Shown in pieces: positions 36,747-45,924 of a stretch of 64,000 nucleotides of DNA. The notes under the pieces are model-generated. The model ran no database searches. It saw only the letters and a program-made list of their open reading frames with translations, and was not told the origin of the DNA. Made by a program: the position numbers and the translations under genes. Within the stretch, counting starts at the first letter, position 1. Each line of letters starts with the position of its first letter. This DNA comes from Clostridium_AD sp937920395 (GTDB lineage Bacteria > Bacillota > Clostridia > Clostridiales > Clostridiaceae), in the NCBI GenBank assembly GCA_052274345.1, contig DAVZGP010000013.1:1-64000 (forward strand), written 5' to 3'.

Positions 36747-39197
36747 TTATCTTAATGGCTTAAAGCCTTTTAAGCGTAATGCATTTGATAATACTGAAAC
36801 TGAACTAAAACTCATTGCAAGGGCAGCGATAATTGGATTTAAAAGTGGGCCACCAAACAAATGTAACACTCCCATTGCAACTGGTATTCCTAAAATATTA
36901 TATCCAAAAGCCCAAAATAAATTTTGTTTAATATTTGTTATAGTTTTCTTACTTAGCTCAATGGCTGTAGGTACATCCATTAAATCACTTCTCATTAGTA
37001 CTATATCTGCAGACTCCATTGCAACATCAGTTCCAGATCCAATTGCTATACCGATGTCCGCTTGTGCAAGTGCTGGAGCATCATTTATTCCATCACCAAC
37101 CATAGCAACCTTTTTACCTTCTGCTTGTAGTTTTTTAACTTCATTTGCCTTATCTTCTGGTAATACTTCTGCAAGGATTGTATCAATTCCAACCTGGGTT
37201 GCAATAGCTTCTGCTGTCCTTTTATTATCACCTGTTATCATCGCAACCTGTATTCCCATACTATGAAGTCTTTCTATAGCTTTTTTACTATTTTCTTTTA
37301 CTGTGTCAGCTACTGCAATTATGCCACTTAGCTTACCTTCAATAGCAATAAACATAGGTGTCTTTCCTTCTCCTGCAAGTTTATCCGATATTTTCTCTAA
37401 ATCTAATAAAGATACCTTGCTTTCATCCATAAGTTTTTTGTTTCCAAGTAGTATTTTTTTACCATCGATAGTTACATCTATTCCTCTACCAGGAACTGCG
37501 TTAAACTTTTCTGTATTTTTAAAATCTAGTTTTCTATCCTCTGCTTCTTTTACTATGGCTTCACCAAGCGGATGTTCTGACCCCTTTTCTGCAGTAGCCG
37601 CTATTGCTAATAAATAGTCCTCATCAACACCATCTACAGAAACTATATCTGTTACCTTTGGTTTTCCCTCAGTTAAAGTACCAGTTTTATCAAATACAAT
37701 AGTTTGAATCTTATGTGTTGTCTCAAGAGCCGTACCGCTTTTTATAAGCACGCCATATTCTGCACCTTTTCCTGTTCCAACCATTATAGCTGTTGGAGTT
37801 GCAAGGCCAAGTGCGCATGGACAAGCAATTACTAGTACTGAAATGAATATTGTTAATGAAAATACTACTGTTTGTCCAGATATTAGCCAAGCTAATGATG
37901 CTACTAGTGCAAGACCTATAACCACTGGGACAAAATAACCAGATATAATGTCTGCCATCTTAGCTATTGGGGCTTTTGATCCCTGAGCATTTTCAACTAA
38001 TGTAATAATTTGTGCAAGAGCTGTATCTTTACCAACCTTAGTTGCCTTAAACTTAATAGAACCATTTTTATTTATGCTTGCTCCAATTATTTTATGTCCA
38101 ATGCTTTTCTCAACCGGCATACTCTCACCAGTGAGCATTGACTCATCTACAGATGTAATTCCGGAAATAACTTCACCATCCACTGGCATTTTTCCTCCTG
38201 GTTTTACAACAACTATATCTCCAACTTCTACTTCATCAATTGAAATTTCAATTTCTTTCTCTTCACGAATTATAATTGCAGTTTTGGGCTGAAGTCCCAT
38301 AAGCTTTTTAATTGCCTCGGAAGTTTTTCCTTTCGTAACTGACTCTAAATACTTTCCTAAGGTTATAAGCGTTAATATTATACCTGCTGATTCAAAATAC
38401 ATCTCATAACCAGTATTACCAATGAATATTTCATAAACTGCAAATATACTATATAAAAATGCAGCTGATGCTCCCATGGATATTAACGAATCCATATTAG
38501 GACTTAGCCTTGCTAACGACTTGAATCCCACTATAAAATATCTTCTACCTGTTATCATTATTGGAATAACGAGTATTAATTGTAGAGCAGCATAGGCTTT
38601 AAGATGCATCATAGGATCAATAAAACTCGGCATCATCATATTCATTTCCATAGCAATCATTGGTACCATTGCAACTAGTAATAACGGCACTCCAAATATA
38701 GCAGATATTAAAAACCTATTCCATAATGCCTTTATTTCCTTTTCTTTTTTCTCCTTATCAAGATCTATATTACTTTCTTCCTCAAGAGCCTTATATCCAC
38801 CTTTTGCTATGGCCCTCTTTATATCCGAAGTTTTAACTAAAGATGGCTCAAAAGAAATCGTTAGCTTTTCGGTAGCATAGTTAACATTTGATTCTATAAC
38901 TCCATTGAGTTTTCTTGTTATTCTTTCTATGTTTTTTGCACAAGATGCACAACTCATTCCCTCAAGTTTTAATGTTTTGTTAGTTGTTTGGGCTAATAAT
39001 TTATATCCAGCCTTATCAACAACATTTTGTATATCAGATAGTTTAATTAAGGAATCATCATAAACTATCTTTAATTTCTCTATTGCACTATTCACACTTG
39101 ACTCAGAAACGCCTGGTAATTTTTTAGTTACTCTTTCAATTGCTTTTGCACATGCCCCGCAGGTCATACCTTCTATTTTCAATGACTTAGTCACCAT
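36747..39197 (-). CDS. copA: Copper-exporting P1B-type ATPase CopA
   Basis: 816 residues. Two N-terminal HMA domains bind Cu(I) through GMTCGAC (Cys13, Cys16) and GMSCASC (Cys83, Cys86). The membrane part contains the CPC metal site (ACPCALGLATPT), and the cytosolic domains have TGES, DKTGTLT with the phosphorylated Asp, EHPLGEA (HP motif) and GDGINDAPAL. It pumps Cu(I) out at the cost of ATP. It is the middle gene of the copper operon, with AGGAGGG before its ATG, 26 bp after csoR. Confidence 0.97.
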   Translation of the reverse strand: MVTKSLKIEGMTCGACAKAIERVTKKLPGVSESSVNSAIEKLKIVYDDSLIKLSDIQNVVDKAGYKLLAQTTNKTLKLEGMSCASCAKNIERITRKLNGVIESNVNYATEKLTISFEPSLVKTSDIKRAIAKGGYKALEEESNIDLDKEKKEKEIKALWNRFLISAIFGVPLLLVAMVPMIAMEMNMMMPSFIDPMMHLKAYAALQLILVIPIMITGRRYFIVGFKSLARLSPNMDSLISMGASAAFLYSIFAVYEIFIGNTGYEMYFESAGIILTLITLGKYLESVTKGKTSEAIKKLMGLQPKTAIIIREEKEIEISIDEVEVGDIVVVKPGGKMPVDGEVISGITSVDESMLTGESMPVEKSIGHKIIGASINKNGSIKFKATKVGKDTALAQIITLVENAQGSKAPIAKMADIISGYFVPVVIGLALVASLAWLISGQTVVFSLTIFISVLVIACPCALGLATPTAIMVGTGKGAEYGVLIKSGTALETTHKIQTIVFDKTGTLTEGKPKVTDIVSVDGVDEDYLLAIAATAEKGSEHPLGEAIVKEAEDRKLDFKNTEKFNAVPGRGIDVTIDGKKILLGNKKLMDESKVSLLDLEKISDKLAGEGKTPMFIAIEGKLSGIIAVADTVKENSKKAIERLHSMGIQVAMITGDNKRTAEAIATQVGIDTILAEVLPEDKANEVKKLQAEGKKVAMVGDGINDAPALAQADIGIAIGSGTDVAMESADIVLMRSDLMDVPTAIELSKKTITNIKQNLFWAFGYNILGIPVAMGVLHLFGGPLLNPIIAALAMSFSSVSVLSNALRLKGFKPLR

Positions 39198-39223
39198 ATA
39201 ATACCCTCCTTATTGCATATATT

Positions 39224-39490
39224 CTATTTACCAATTATTTTTGATAAAAGACCTATAATTTCATCTATCTTCTCACTACCTTTGTCATGCTCAAAGGCTT
39301 CCATAACACAGTGATTCATATGCTGCTTTAAAATCAACAAATTAGCTTTCTTTAGGAGTGATTGTGCAGCAATAATCTGATTTGACACATCTACACAATA
39401 CCTCTCATCTTCTATCATTTTGATAGTTGCTTCAATTTGTCCTCTTGATATTTTTAAAATTTTCATAGCTTCATTTTGCTCATTATTCAT
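39224..39490 (-). CDS. csoR: Copper-sensing repressor CsoR
   Basis: 88 residues, all-helical DUF156/CsoR fold. The Cu(I) ligands C-H-C are visible: Cys in RYCVDV and the HMNHC pair. In the apo form it binds the GC-rich operator upstream of its own operon; Cu(I) releases it. It is the first gene of csoR-copA-copZ. The operator at 39512-39532 supports autoregulation. Confidence 0.95.
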   Translation of the reverse strand: MNNEQNEAMKILKISRGQIEATIKMIEDERYCVDVSNQIIAAQSLLKKANLLILKQHMNHCVMEAFEHDKGSEKIDEIIGLLSKIIGK

Positions 39491-39511
39491 TATTTATCCT
39501 CTTCCATACCC

Positions 39512-39532
39512 TACCCCCTAGGTGGGGGTGTA
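39512..39532 (-). promoter_or_regulatory. CsoR operator
   Basis: ACCCCC (39513-39518) and GGGGGT (39524-39529) form an inverted repeat with a 5-nt spacer in TACCCCCTAGGTGGGGGTG, the known CsoR box type. It lies just downstream of the -10 element, over the expected start of transcription. Confidence 0.85.
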
Positions 39533-39539
39533 TATCTAC

Positions 39540-39568
39540 ATGCTAATACTAAAAAAACAATATGTCAA
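39540..39568 (-). promoter_or_regulatory. Sigma-A promoter of csoR-copA-copZ
   Basis: On the minus strand TTGACA (39568-39563), a 17-bp spacer and TAGCAT (39545-39540). The CsoR operator immediately downstream would block initiation. Confidence 0.7.
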
Positions 39569-39617
39569 CCTCTTCTTTAAAACATCCACCATATAAAATT
39601 ATAGCTCTTTTTAATAC

Positions 39618-39653
39618 AAAAAAAACAATGCCCCCTCTATACGGAGGTGGCAT
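39618..39653 (-). terminator. Terminator of the truncated coiled-coil gene
   Basis: On the minus strand ATGCC/GGCAT outer and CCTC/GAGG inner stems (39653-39628) are followed by eight T (39625-39618). It remains intact although its gene is damaged. Confidence 0.8.
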
Positions 39654-39671
39654 CACACACACAATATTAAA

Positions 39672-39984
39672 CTAATAATATTTCTCTTTTGTCTTATTCA
39701 AACTTTTTTGTTTTTTATTTAATTCCTTTTGTGATGCTTCAAATTTAGCCATTAGTTTTTTATCAAACTCTACGACTGTTTTTATGTTATCTACTTTTGA
39801 TATAAAATCTCCAAAACTCAAATTCTTCTATCTTCATTTCAACTTGTTCTCTCTCGGTTTGGATTCTAGTTAGTGAATCTTTCTGCTGTTGTAACTTCTC
39901 ATTTACTGGGACTGCTAGTACCGTTACATTTGAAGTTAAAAGCAAGGTTATTACAACTGCAAGGTTTCTCAGGACTGTCTTCAT
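39672..39984 (-). pseudogene. Remnant of a secreted coiled-coil (PcsB/NlpC-type) wall hydrolase
   Basis: The first 51 codons give a signal peptide (KTVLRNLAVVITLLLTSNVT) and the start of a coiled coil (NEKLQQQKDSL, REQVEMKIEEFE). The frame then runs out, while the next frame encodes SFGDFISKVDNIKTVVEFD and a further helix ending in KTKEKYY. These match successive parts of the PcsB-type N-terminal domain, with the segment between them lost and the catalytic C-terminus missing. An internal deletion with frameshift plus C-terminal loss is the simplest reading. Confidence 0.7.
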
Positions 39985-40115
39985 TTTTACATTTCCTCAT
40001 TTGTTTATAATTTATAAAACACAAATCAATTAGATCAACCACTTATGTGTTTATTGTGAAGATTGTCGGTTTTTATATTTTTTTATATTATGTTTTGATT
40101 TTTAGGATAAAACAC

Positions 40116-40871
40116 TTAGTGCATTATTGTAACAAAGATTTTACCTAATATTATTCCAAGAACTGTGCCACTTGCAGATAATCTACCCCTCCAGAGTCCA
40201 ATGGATTCAGGTATTATCTCTTTGCAAACAGTATATAATATTAAACCAGCAGCAAATGATAGGCTAATTGAAATAATTATAGGTGATACACTATTTAAAA
40301 TTCCTCCCATTAAAGCACCTATGCCCATCGGTATAGAAGTAAATACTGAAAATAGTATTACGGTATATATTTTAGCACCTCCTTCTTTAAGATACATTCC
40401 TAAGGTAAGTCCTTCAGGTATTCCATGGAGAAGCAGAGCAATTGCTAACTGGAAACCCCTCGTATAGGAAATATTTAAAAGTGAACCTAATGCAATTCCA
40501 GCGGGTATATTATGTATTCCTGAACCTATCGCCATAAAAAGAGCTACTTTTAAATATCTCTGTTTTTTACCATCTGAATTTTCAAAATTAAGATAACTAA
40601 CACCACTATCAATTAATAATGCAGTAATAAGTCCAATAAATATACCAATTGTTGCTATATACACATTACCATTTTCAAATGCTTCTGGAATTAAATCGAA
40701 GCAAATTATAGCAAGCATAAGGCCTCCAAGAAACCCCAAAACAGTACCTTTAAATCTTCTACCATTATCTTTAGTAATAAAACAAAGTAGTATTCCCATC
40801 ATTGTTCCAATCCATGCAGTAAAGAATCCTATATTACTTATGTGAATAAGCACATTAAAATTAGTAAACAT
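40116..40871 (-). CDS. ZIP-family divalent metal transporter
   Basis: About 251 residues, eight membrane helices. The two metal-site helices carry IHNIPAGIALG and LHGIPEGLTLG, the HNxPxG and HGxPEG motifs of the ZIP family; an acidic residue usually present in the first motif (HNIPEG) is Ala here. It imports zinc, iron or a related cation into the cytosol. GGAGGG sets the ATG at 40871 rather than the TTG eight codons earlier. It is a single gene. Confidence 0.88.
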   Translation of the reverse strand: MFTNFNVLIHISNIGFFTAWIGTMMGILLCFITKDNGRRFKGTVLGFLGGLMLAIICFDLIPEAFENGNVYIATIGIFIGLITALLIDSGVSYLNFENSDGKKQRYLKVALFMAIGSGIHNIPAGIALGSLLNISYTRGFQLAIALLLHGIPEGLTLGMYLKEGGAKIYTVILFSVFTSIPMGIGALMGGILNSVSPIIISISLSFAAGLILYTVCKEIIPESIGLWRGRLSASGTVLGIILGKIFVTIMH

Positions 40872-40999
40872 CAATAAAGCCCTCCATTTTCTCAAAATGT
40901 TACCATATCTAAGTCTATGCAGTATAACCGCTAAGATAGAATATATGATATTCTTTTTATCGTAATTTTCAGAAAATATAGTCTATTGCTCAAATCAAC

Positions 41000-41028
41000 T
41001 TGAATGAAATGTAAAAATACGTTATAAT
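41000..41028 (+). promoter_or_regulatory. Sigma-A promoter of the YitT-family gene
   Basis: TTGAAT at 41000-41005, 17-bp spacer and a perfect TATAAT at 41023-41028, 33 bp before the start codon. Confidence 0.75.
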
Positions 41029-41060
41029 TAAGGTACGTATTTAAAAAGAGAGGTTATTCG

Positions 41061-41918
41061 ATGACTAAACGCTTCAGAAAATTTTACGCTAGCTGTAGTA
41101 AAGTAATTATTATAATGCTTGGCGCAACACTATATTCAATCGGCTTAGAAATATTTTTAATACCTAACAACATAATTGATGGAGGCGTTGTTGGAATATC
41201 AATTATGGCAAATCACTTTATCAACGTACCACTTGGACTACTTACTTTTATACTAAATATACCATTTTTCATAATCGGATATAAACAAATTGGAAAAACA
41301 TTTACCATATCAACTATCTTTTCTGTAATATGCTATTCTATAGGTGTATCAATCCTTAAACCAATTCCCGGAATAACGCATGATATACTACTTGCAGCAG
41401 TTTTTGGTGGAATACTAGTTGGACTAGGCATAGGACTCATAATGAGAAGTGGTGGATCAACTGATGGCACAGAGATTGTAGCAATAATACTTGACAAAAG
41501 AATTAAATTTTCAGTTGGAGAGATAATTATGTTCTTCAATTTCTTTATATTACTTTCAGCAGGCTTGATTTTTGGTTGGGATAGAGCCATGTATTCTTTA
41601 ATAACATATTTTATAGTAATCAAAGTTATTGACATTATCATTGAAGGTACTGATGAATCAAAAGCTGTAGTGATTATTTCAGATAAACATGAAGAAATCT
41701 CTGAGGCAATAATGGCAAGACTTGGTCGTGGTATGACTTACCTTTACGGCAAAGGCGGAAAAGAAGGAGAATATAAAAATGTAATTTATGTAGTTGTATC
41801 TCGACTAGAAATTTCTAAACTAAAATCTATTGTTAATGGTTTTGATGATGATGCATTCATAACTATAGGTAGTGTTGAAACAACTGGAAAGAGTTATAAA
41901 AAGAAAGCTATACATTAA
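41061..41918 (+). CDS. YitT-family membrane protein (DUF161 + DUF2179)
   Basis: 285 residues. The first 190 hold about six membrane helices (LIPNNIIDGGVVGISIMAN, GLGIGLIMRSGGSTDGTEI are family motifs); the C-terminal 80 residues are a soluble DUF2179 domain (MTYLYGKGGKEGEYKNVIYVVV). The function of YitT proteins is not established. Monocistronic, with a strong promoter and terminator. Confidence 0.92.
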   Translation: MTKRFRKFYASCSKVIIIMLGATLYSIGLEIFLIPNNIIDGGVVGISIMANHFINVPLGLLTFILNIPFFIIGYKQIGKTFTISTIFSVICYSIGVSILKPIPGITHDILLAAVFGGILVGLGIGLIMRSGGSTDGTEIVAIILDKRIKFSVGEIIMFFNFFILLSAGLIFGWDRAMYSLITYFIVIKVIDIIIEGTDESKAVVIISDKHEEISEAIMARLGRGMTYLYGKGGKEGEYKNVIYVVVSRLEISKLKSIVNGFDDDAFITIGSVETTGKSYKKKAIH

Positions 41919-41941
41919 ATTATAAATAAAATAATGATTTT

Positions 41942-41978
41942 AGGAGGGTGTTTTTAATATAATCACTCTCCTCTTTTT
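41942..41978 (+). terminator. Terminator after the YitT-family gene
   Basis: A 9-bp stem with one G-T pair (41942-41950 with 41964-41972) then a T run. Confidence 0.85.
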
Positions 41979-42054
41979 ATTTACAAACTCATGACACATA
42001 TTAATATTCAAATAATAATATATGATATATTTAAGAATGTGTTTTAATTTTTCG

Positions 42055-42063
42055 TGATATAAT
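42055..42063 (+). promoter_or_regulatory. Extended -10 promoter of the DUF3237 gene
   Basis: TGATATAAT is an exact extended -10 about 80 bp before the start; no good -35 is visible. Confidence 0.45.
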
Positions 42064-42141
42064 ATTTAAGACATAATTGTACTTAAAGGGAAATATTATC
42101 TAGAAAATTTAACAAATGAAAAATTATAAGGAGTGAAACTA

Positions 42142-42618
42142 ATGGAAACTGTTGATATTAAAGAAATAGGTTACGTTGAAGTATTTAGCATTCTAATTGT
42201 AGTTGATAAACCTATTCTAGTTGGACAAGATGAAATAGTTGGAAGACGTCAATTAATTCCTATTTTATCTGGTGATGTAACTGGTATTGGGTTTAAAGGA
42301 AAAGTACTTCCAGGAGGAATTGACAGTCAAGTTATTAGGCCAGATGGGAAATGTGAGCTTTCAGCTAGATATGCTATTGAGTTAGATGATGGGGCTACCA
42401 TTTACATTGAAAACAATGGTCTTCGTACAGTGCCATCTAAATATATAGAAGATGTAAAAGCTGGTAAATTTGTTGATCCTAGTGTTTACTATTTCCGTAC
42501 AATTCCCATCTTTGAAACTTACAGTGAAAAATATAAGTGGATGATGAACACTATTTTTGTATGTTATGCTACAAGATTACCTGAGAATGTCATGTTAACC
42601 TTCTATAAAGTTCTCTAG
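42142..42618 (+). CDS. DUF3237-family protein
   Basis: 158 residues, soluble, beta-rich. The DUF3237 pattern is visible: GRRQLIPILSGDVTGIGFKGKVLPGGIDSQ, then CELSARYAIELDDGATIYIENNG, and FRTIPIFET near the C-terminus. The function of the family is unknown. AAGGAG (42128-42133) sets the ATG at 42142. It precedes the LPG-synthase-like gene by 70 bp and may be cotranscribed with it. Confidence 0.85.
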   Translation: METVDIKEIGYVEVFSILIVVDKPILVGQDEIVGRRQLIPILSGDVTGIGFKGKVLPGGIDSQVIRPDGKCELSARYAIELDDGATIYIENNGLRTVPSKYIEDVKAGKFVDPSVYYFRTIPIFETYSEKYKWMMNTIFVCYATRLPENVMLTFYKVL

Positions 42619-42688
42619 TAAATTTAGATAATGTAGCTGTATTTAAGTTTTTTTATAAAAGTATTATTAATAAAGGGTAGGTAAATTA

Positions 42689-43678
42689 ATGAAAAAATAT
42701 AAATTTAATTTGATATTGGGAATAGCCTCTGTAGGTATTTTTATACTATTAATTGTATTTACACATGGTTGGATGGATTTAATTCATCAAATGAATCACT
42801 TGCATATTCAATGGTTAATTGCAGCTGTTTTCTCCATGTTTTTATATTGGGTTTTTGAAGCTAAAATCTTGCAGTTAACTGTATTTTTAATGAAAAAGGA
42901 CTATAAATTTAAAGAAGCTTTTAAAGTCACTCTTATTGGACAATATTTTAATTCAATCACTCCCTTTGCCTCTGGCGGTCAGCCAATGCAGTTATATGCA
43001 CTTACAAAACAAGGAGTAGGTGCTGGCAAAGCTGGTTCAGCACTCATGATTAAATTTATTATGTATCAAGCTATATTAACTATATACTCACTAGTTCTTA
43101 TATTTTGGAAATTAGATTTTTTTAGGCGAAAAACCAGCAATTTATTTTATTTAATAGCAGTAGGATTTTTAGTTCATGCTAGTGTAATTGTATGTTTAAT
43201 TGTTTTTTCAAAATATCGTAAATTAACACATAAATTTATAATGATCTTATCTAAAATATTACGAAAATTCAAACTTGTAAAAAATATATCAAAATTAGAA
43301 AAAGATATTAATGAAAATTTAGATCAATTTCATGATAATATGCAAATAGCGAAACATAGTAAAAGATTAATTTTTACAGCTACTATTTATACAACGCTGC
43401 AGCTAACAATATATTTTATTATCCCCTATTTTATTTATCTTAGTTTTGGAATGCACGGTGCTAGCATTGGTAGTATGATAGCTGGAACTGCATTCATAAT
43501 GATGATAACAGCTGTTATACCATCACCCGGAGCCATGGGTGGAGCCGAAGGTGCTTTCTATATATGCTTTAGCATGTTTTTTGCCGCTAGCAATATAATG
43601 GCCGGCATATTATTATGGAGATTAATTACTTTTTACTCCTGTATAATTTTTGGATTTTATGCACTTAAAAAGAACTAA
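42689..43678 (+). CDS. Lysylphosphatidylglycerol synthase-type flippase domain protein (UPF0104)
   Basis: 329 residues, about eight membrane helices, with the LPG_synthase_TM motifs QYFNSITPFASGGQPMQLY and VIPSPGAMGGAEGAFYI. This domain is the flippase part of MprF; here the aminoacyl transferase half is absent, so it belongs to the stand-alone group whose members move lipids or glycolipids. A GGGTAGG site lies before the ATG. A palindromic terminator follows. Confidence 0.9.
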   Translation: MKKYKFNLILGIASVGIFILLIVFTHGWMDLIHQMNHLHIQWLIAAVFSMFLYWVFEAKILQLTVFLMKKDYKFKEAFKVTLIGQYFNSITPFASGGQPMQLYALTKQGVGAGKAGSALMIKFIMYQAILTIYSLVLIFWKLDFFRRKTSNLFYLIAVGFLVHASVIVCLIVFSKYRKLTHKFIMILSKILRKFKLVKNISKLEKDINENLDQFHDNMQIAKHSKRLIFTATIYTTLQLTIYFIIPYFIYLSFGMHGASIGSMIAGTAFIMMITAVIPSPGAMGGAEGAFYICFSMFFAASNIMAGILLWRLITFYSCIIFGFYALKKN

Positions 43679-43708
43679 AAAATCATTAGCCTAGGCTAAT
43701 GATTTTTT
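43677..43708. terminator. Bidirectional terminator, 32-bp perfect palindrome
   Basis: AAAAAATCATTAGCCT and its exact complement meet at 43692/43693; it lies between the ends of two convergent genes. Confidence 0.85.
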
Positions 43709-43713
43709 AGTTT

Positions 43714-45552
43714 CTACTCTTTTATTATATATGGCACAGTAAGAACTGCCACATTTCTATTTTTATATAATTGACTTTTTATAAAATACCCTGTTTGGTT
43801 ATGAAGTAAATTATGCCACCATCTAGTTATAACAAATTGTGTTAACACTACTGTCACAGTTTCTCCATGTTTTGAAGAACGTTCTTCAGATTGTATAAAA
43901 TTCATTAATGGTTCCATTACGTCCCTATATGAGGAATGCTCTATTATTAATGGGATTCCCGGATTATACTCTTTCCATTTTCTTTTTAGTTTTTGAGTGA
44001 TTTCTGGATCAGTTGATACATGAAAAGCAACCACATTTTGTGATAAACATCTAGCACAGTTTAATGCCTTTAGGAATGATTTATTTAATGTGCCTAAAAG
44101 AATTATTACATGTTGATCATTGTTTGTTATTGCCCCCACTTTGGGTCTTAGATCATTTGTTAATCTTATTTGCTCTACTACATGGGTATAATGATTCTTA
44201 ATTTTTAACATAAAATAGACAAGCAAAGGCAATATAATACAAACTATCCAAGCTCCATCCATAAACTTTGTAATACCTATAAGTATTACAGTAATAAAAG
44301 TTACAATAGCACCAAATCCATTTACAGCCGCCTTAAATTTCCAACCAACTGTTTTATCCCTTTTCCATTTTAAAAACATTCCTACCTGGGAAAGTGTAAA
44401 AGATATAAATACACCGATTGCATATAATGGTAAAAGTGCATGAGTATCGCCTTGAAATACAATAATTAATATAGCGGAAGCTACAGCTAGTACTATTATT
44501 CCATTTGAAAAACTTAATCTTTTTCCTCTTTGAGAAAATTGCCTTGGAGCATACCCATCATTCCCCATTAATGAAAGTAATAATGGCAGACCTGCATAAG
44601 ATGTGTTTGCAGCCATTATTAAAATAACTGCAGTGATTACTTGAATAAAGTAAAACATAATATTTTTCCCAAAAACTTGTTGAGTAATTTGAGCAAGCAC
44701 AGTCATATTACTAACAGGTACTGCATTATAAATTGTTGCTAGAAAAGATATTCCTATAAAAATAAAAAATACTAACCCTCCTAGTAAAACCAGAACAATT
44801 TTCGCATTTTTTTGTGATGGTTCTTGAAAATTAGGTATACCATTACTTACAGCTTCAACTCCTGTTAAACCACTACATCCTGAAGCAAATGCGCGAAGAA
44901 ATAGGAATAAAGTAATGTCACCTACTTGCTTTGGCATTGAAAATAAAGCTTGTGGCGAATATCCAAAAATATAATGTCTAACAAAACCAGTAACAATAAG
45001 CACTACACAAGAACCTATGAATATGTATGTTGGAACTCCAAAAAGTTTAGATGATTCCTTCGTTCCTCTTAAATTTCCTATTGTTATAATTAATAACATT
45101 AATAGTGCTATAGATACTTTGTACTTATACAAAAATGGCATTGCTGATGTTATCGCAGCAGTTCCGGCACTTATACTAACAGCAACTGTAAGTACATACC
45201 CTATAGTAAGCGCTGCTCCCGCTGTAAGCCCTGGGGTTACTCCTAGATTATCTTTTGCAACTATGTATGATCCTCCACCAGATGGGTAGCTATCAATAGT
45301 CTGCATGTATGAAAAAACAAGTATGAGCAGTAGCAAAACAATACACACTGCAGCATAAAACATATATTTATATGCCATAGAGCCCATAACTCCAATTAAC
45401 ACAATTAAAATTTCCTCACCTGCATATGCAACGGAAGAAACAGCATCACTTGATAATATAGGTAATCCCCACAATACGTTTAATTTTTCCCCTTCTAATT
45501 CTTCTGTTTTTAATGTTTTACCTATTAGTACTTCTCTTATTTTTGAAAACAT
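43714..45552 (-). CDS. kimA: KimA-type potassium importer (APC superfamily)
   Basis: 612 residues: about twelve membrane helices and a soluble C-terminal domain of about 140 residues. It follows Bacillus KimA (YdaO) closely in order and motif: LSSDAVSSVAYAGEEIL, SYPSGGGSYIVAKDNLG, TVAVSISAGTAAITSA, SGCSGLTGVEAVSN, AANTSYAGLPLL and PLYAIGVFISFTLSQ, then ISSYRD-like HSSYRDVMEPL at the end. KimA imports K+ driven by protons and is inhibited by cyclic di-AMP. No ydaO-type riboswitch is seen upstream. Confidence 0.85.
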   Translation of the reverse strand: MFSKIREVLIGKTLKTEELEGEKLNVLWGLPILSSDAVSSVAYAGEEILIVLIGVMGSMAYKYMFYAAVCIVLLLLILVFSYMQTIDSYPSGGGSYIVAKDNLGVTPGLTAGAALTIGYVLTVAVSISAGTAAITSAMPFLYKYKVSIALLMLLIITIGNLRGTKESSKLFGVPTYIFIGSCVVLIVTGFVRHYIFGYSPQALFSMPKQVGDITLFLFLRAFASGCSGLTGVEAVSNGIPNFQEPSQKNAKIVLVLLGGLVFFIFIGISFLATIYNAVPVSNMTVLAQITQQVFGKNIMFYFIQVITAVILIMAANTSYAGLPLLLSLMGNDGYAPRQFSQRGKRLSFSNGIIVLAVASAILIIVFQGDTHALLPLYAIGVFISFTLSQVGMFLKWKRDKTVGWKFKAAVNGFGAIVTFITVILIGITKFMDGAWIVCIILPLLVYFMLKIKNHYTHVVEQIRLTNDLRPKVGAITNNDQHVIILLGTLNKSFLKALNCARCLSQNVVAFHVSTDPEITQKLKRKWKEYNPGIPLIIEHSSYRDVMEPLMNFIQSEERSSKHGETVTVVLTQFVITRWWHNLLHNQTGYFIKSQLYKNRNVAVLTVPYIIKE

Positions 45553-45924
45553 AATGCACCTCTGTAATCGAATTTATTAATACAATATTGCTCTATTATA
45601 TATTATTAATTCTAAGATTTCAACCTATAATTTCCATATTTATAGCTAAATATAGCCAAATTCATAGCTTTAATGTCGGCTAATTAATGTTATAATTCAA
45701 ATAGTCATAAATGCTTAATATATATGTATTTAAAGTTGCTTATTAGTCGTTTTCTCATTAACCTATCTATAGCATATAAATAAATTATTATTAAAACATG
45801 TGATTTACATTTAATTACTCAAAAAAAGAATAGAATACATGGTTAACACCCACATACCCTACTCTTAATTACTTATCTAAGTTATTTGCATAATTTTAGT
45901 TACATCCCATCATATGGAATTTTT
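45553..45924. other. Leader region of the KimA gene
   Basis: About 370 bp of AT-rich DNA between the nitrite/sulfite reductase stop and the KimA start. I find no convincing terminator, no long structured leader and no cyclic di-AMP riboswitch signature. An AGAGGTG site serves KimA. Confidence 0.55.

Noticed and set aside
36961..38292. Several long open frames on the plus strand opposite copA
   Set aside because: They are antisense to a complete P-type ATPase, have Ser/Pro/Ile-rich shadow composition and lack ribosome sites.
45553..45924. Possible ydaO-type riboswitch before KimA
   Set aside because: The GC-rich conserved blocks of this aptamer are absent; the leader is plain AT-rich sequence.
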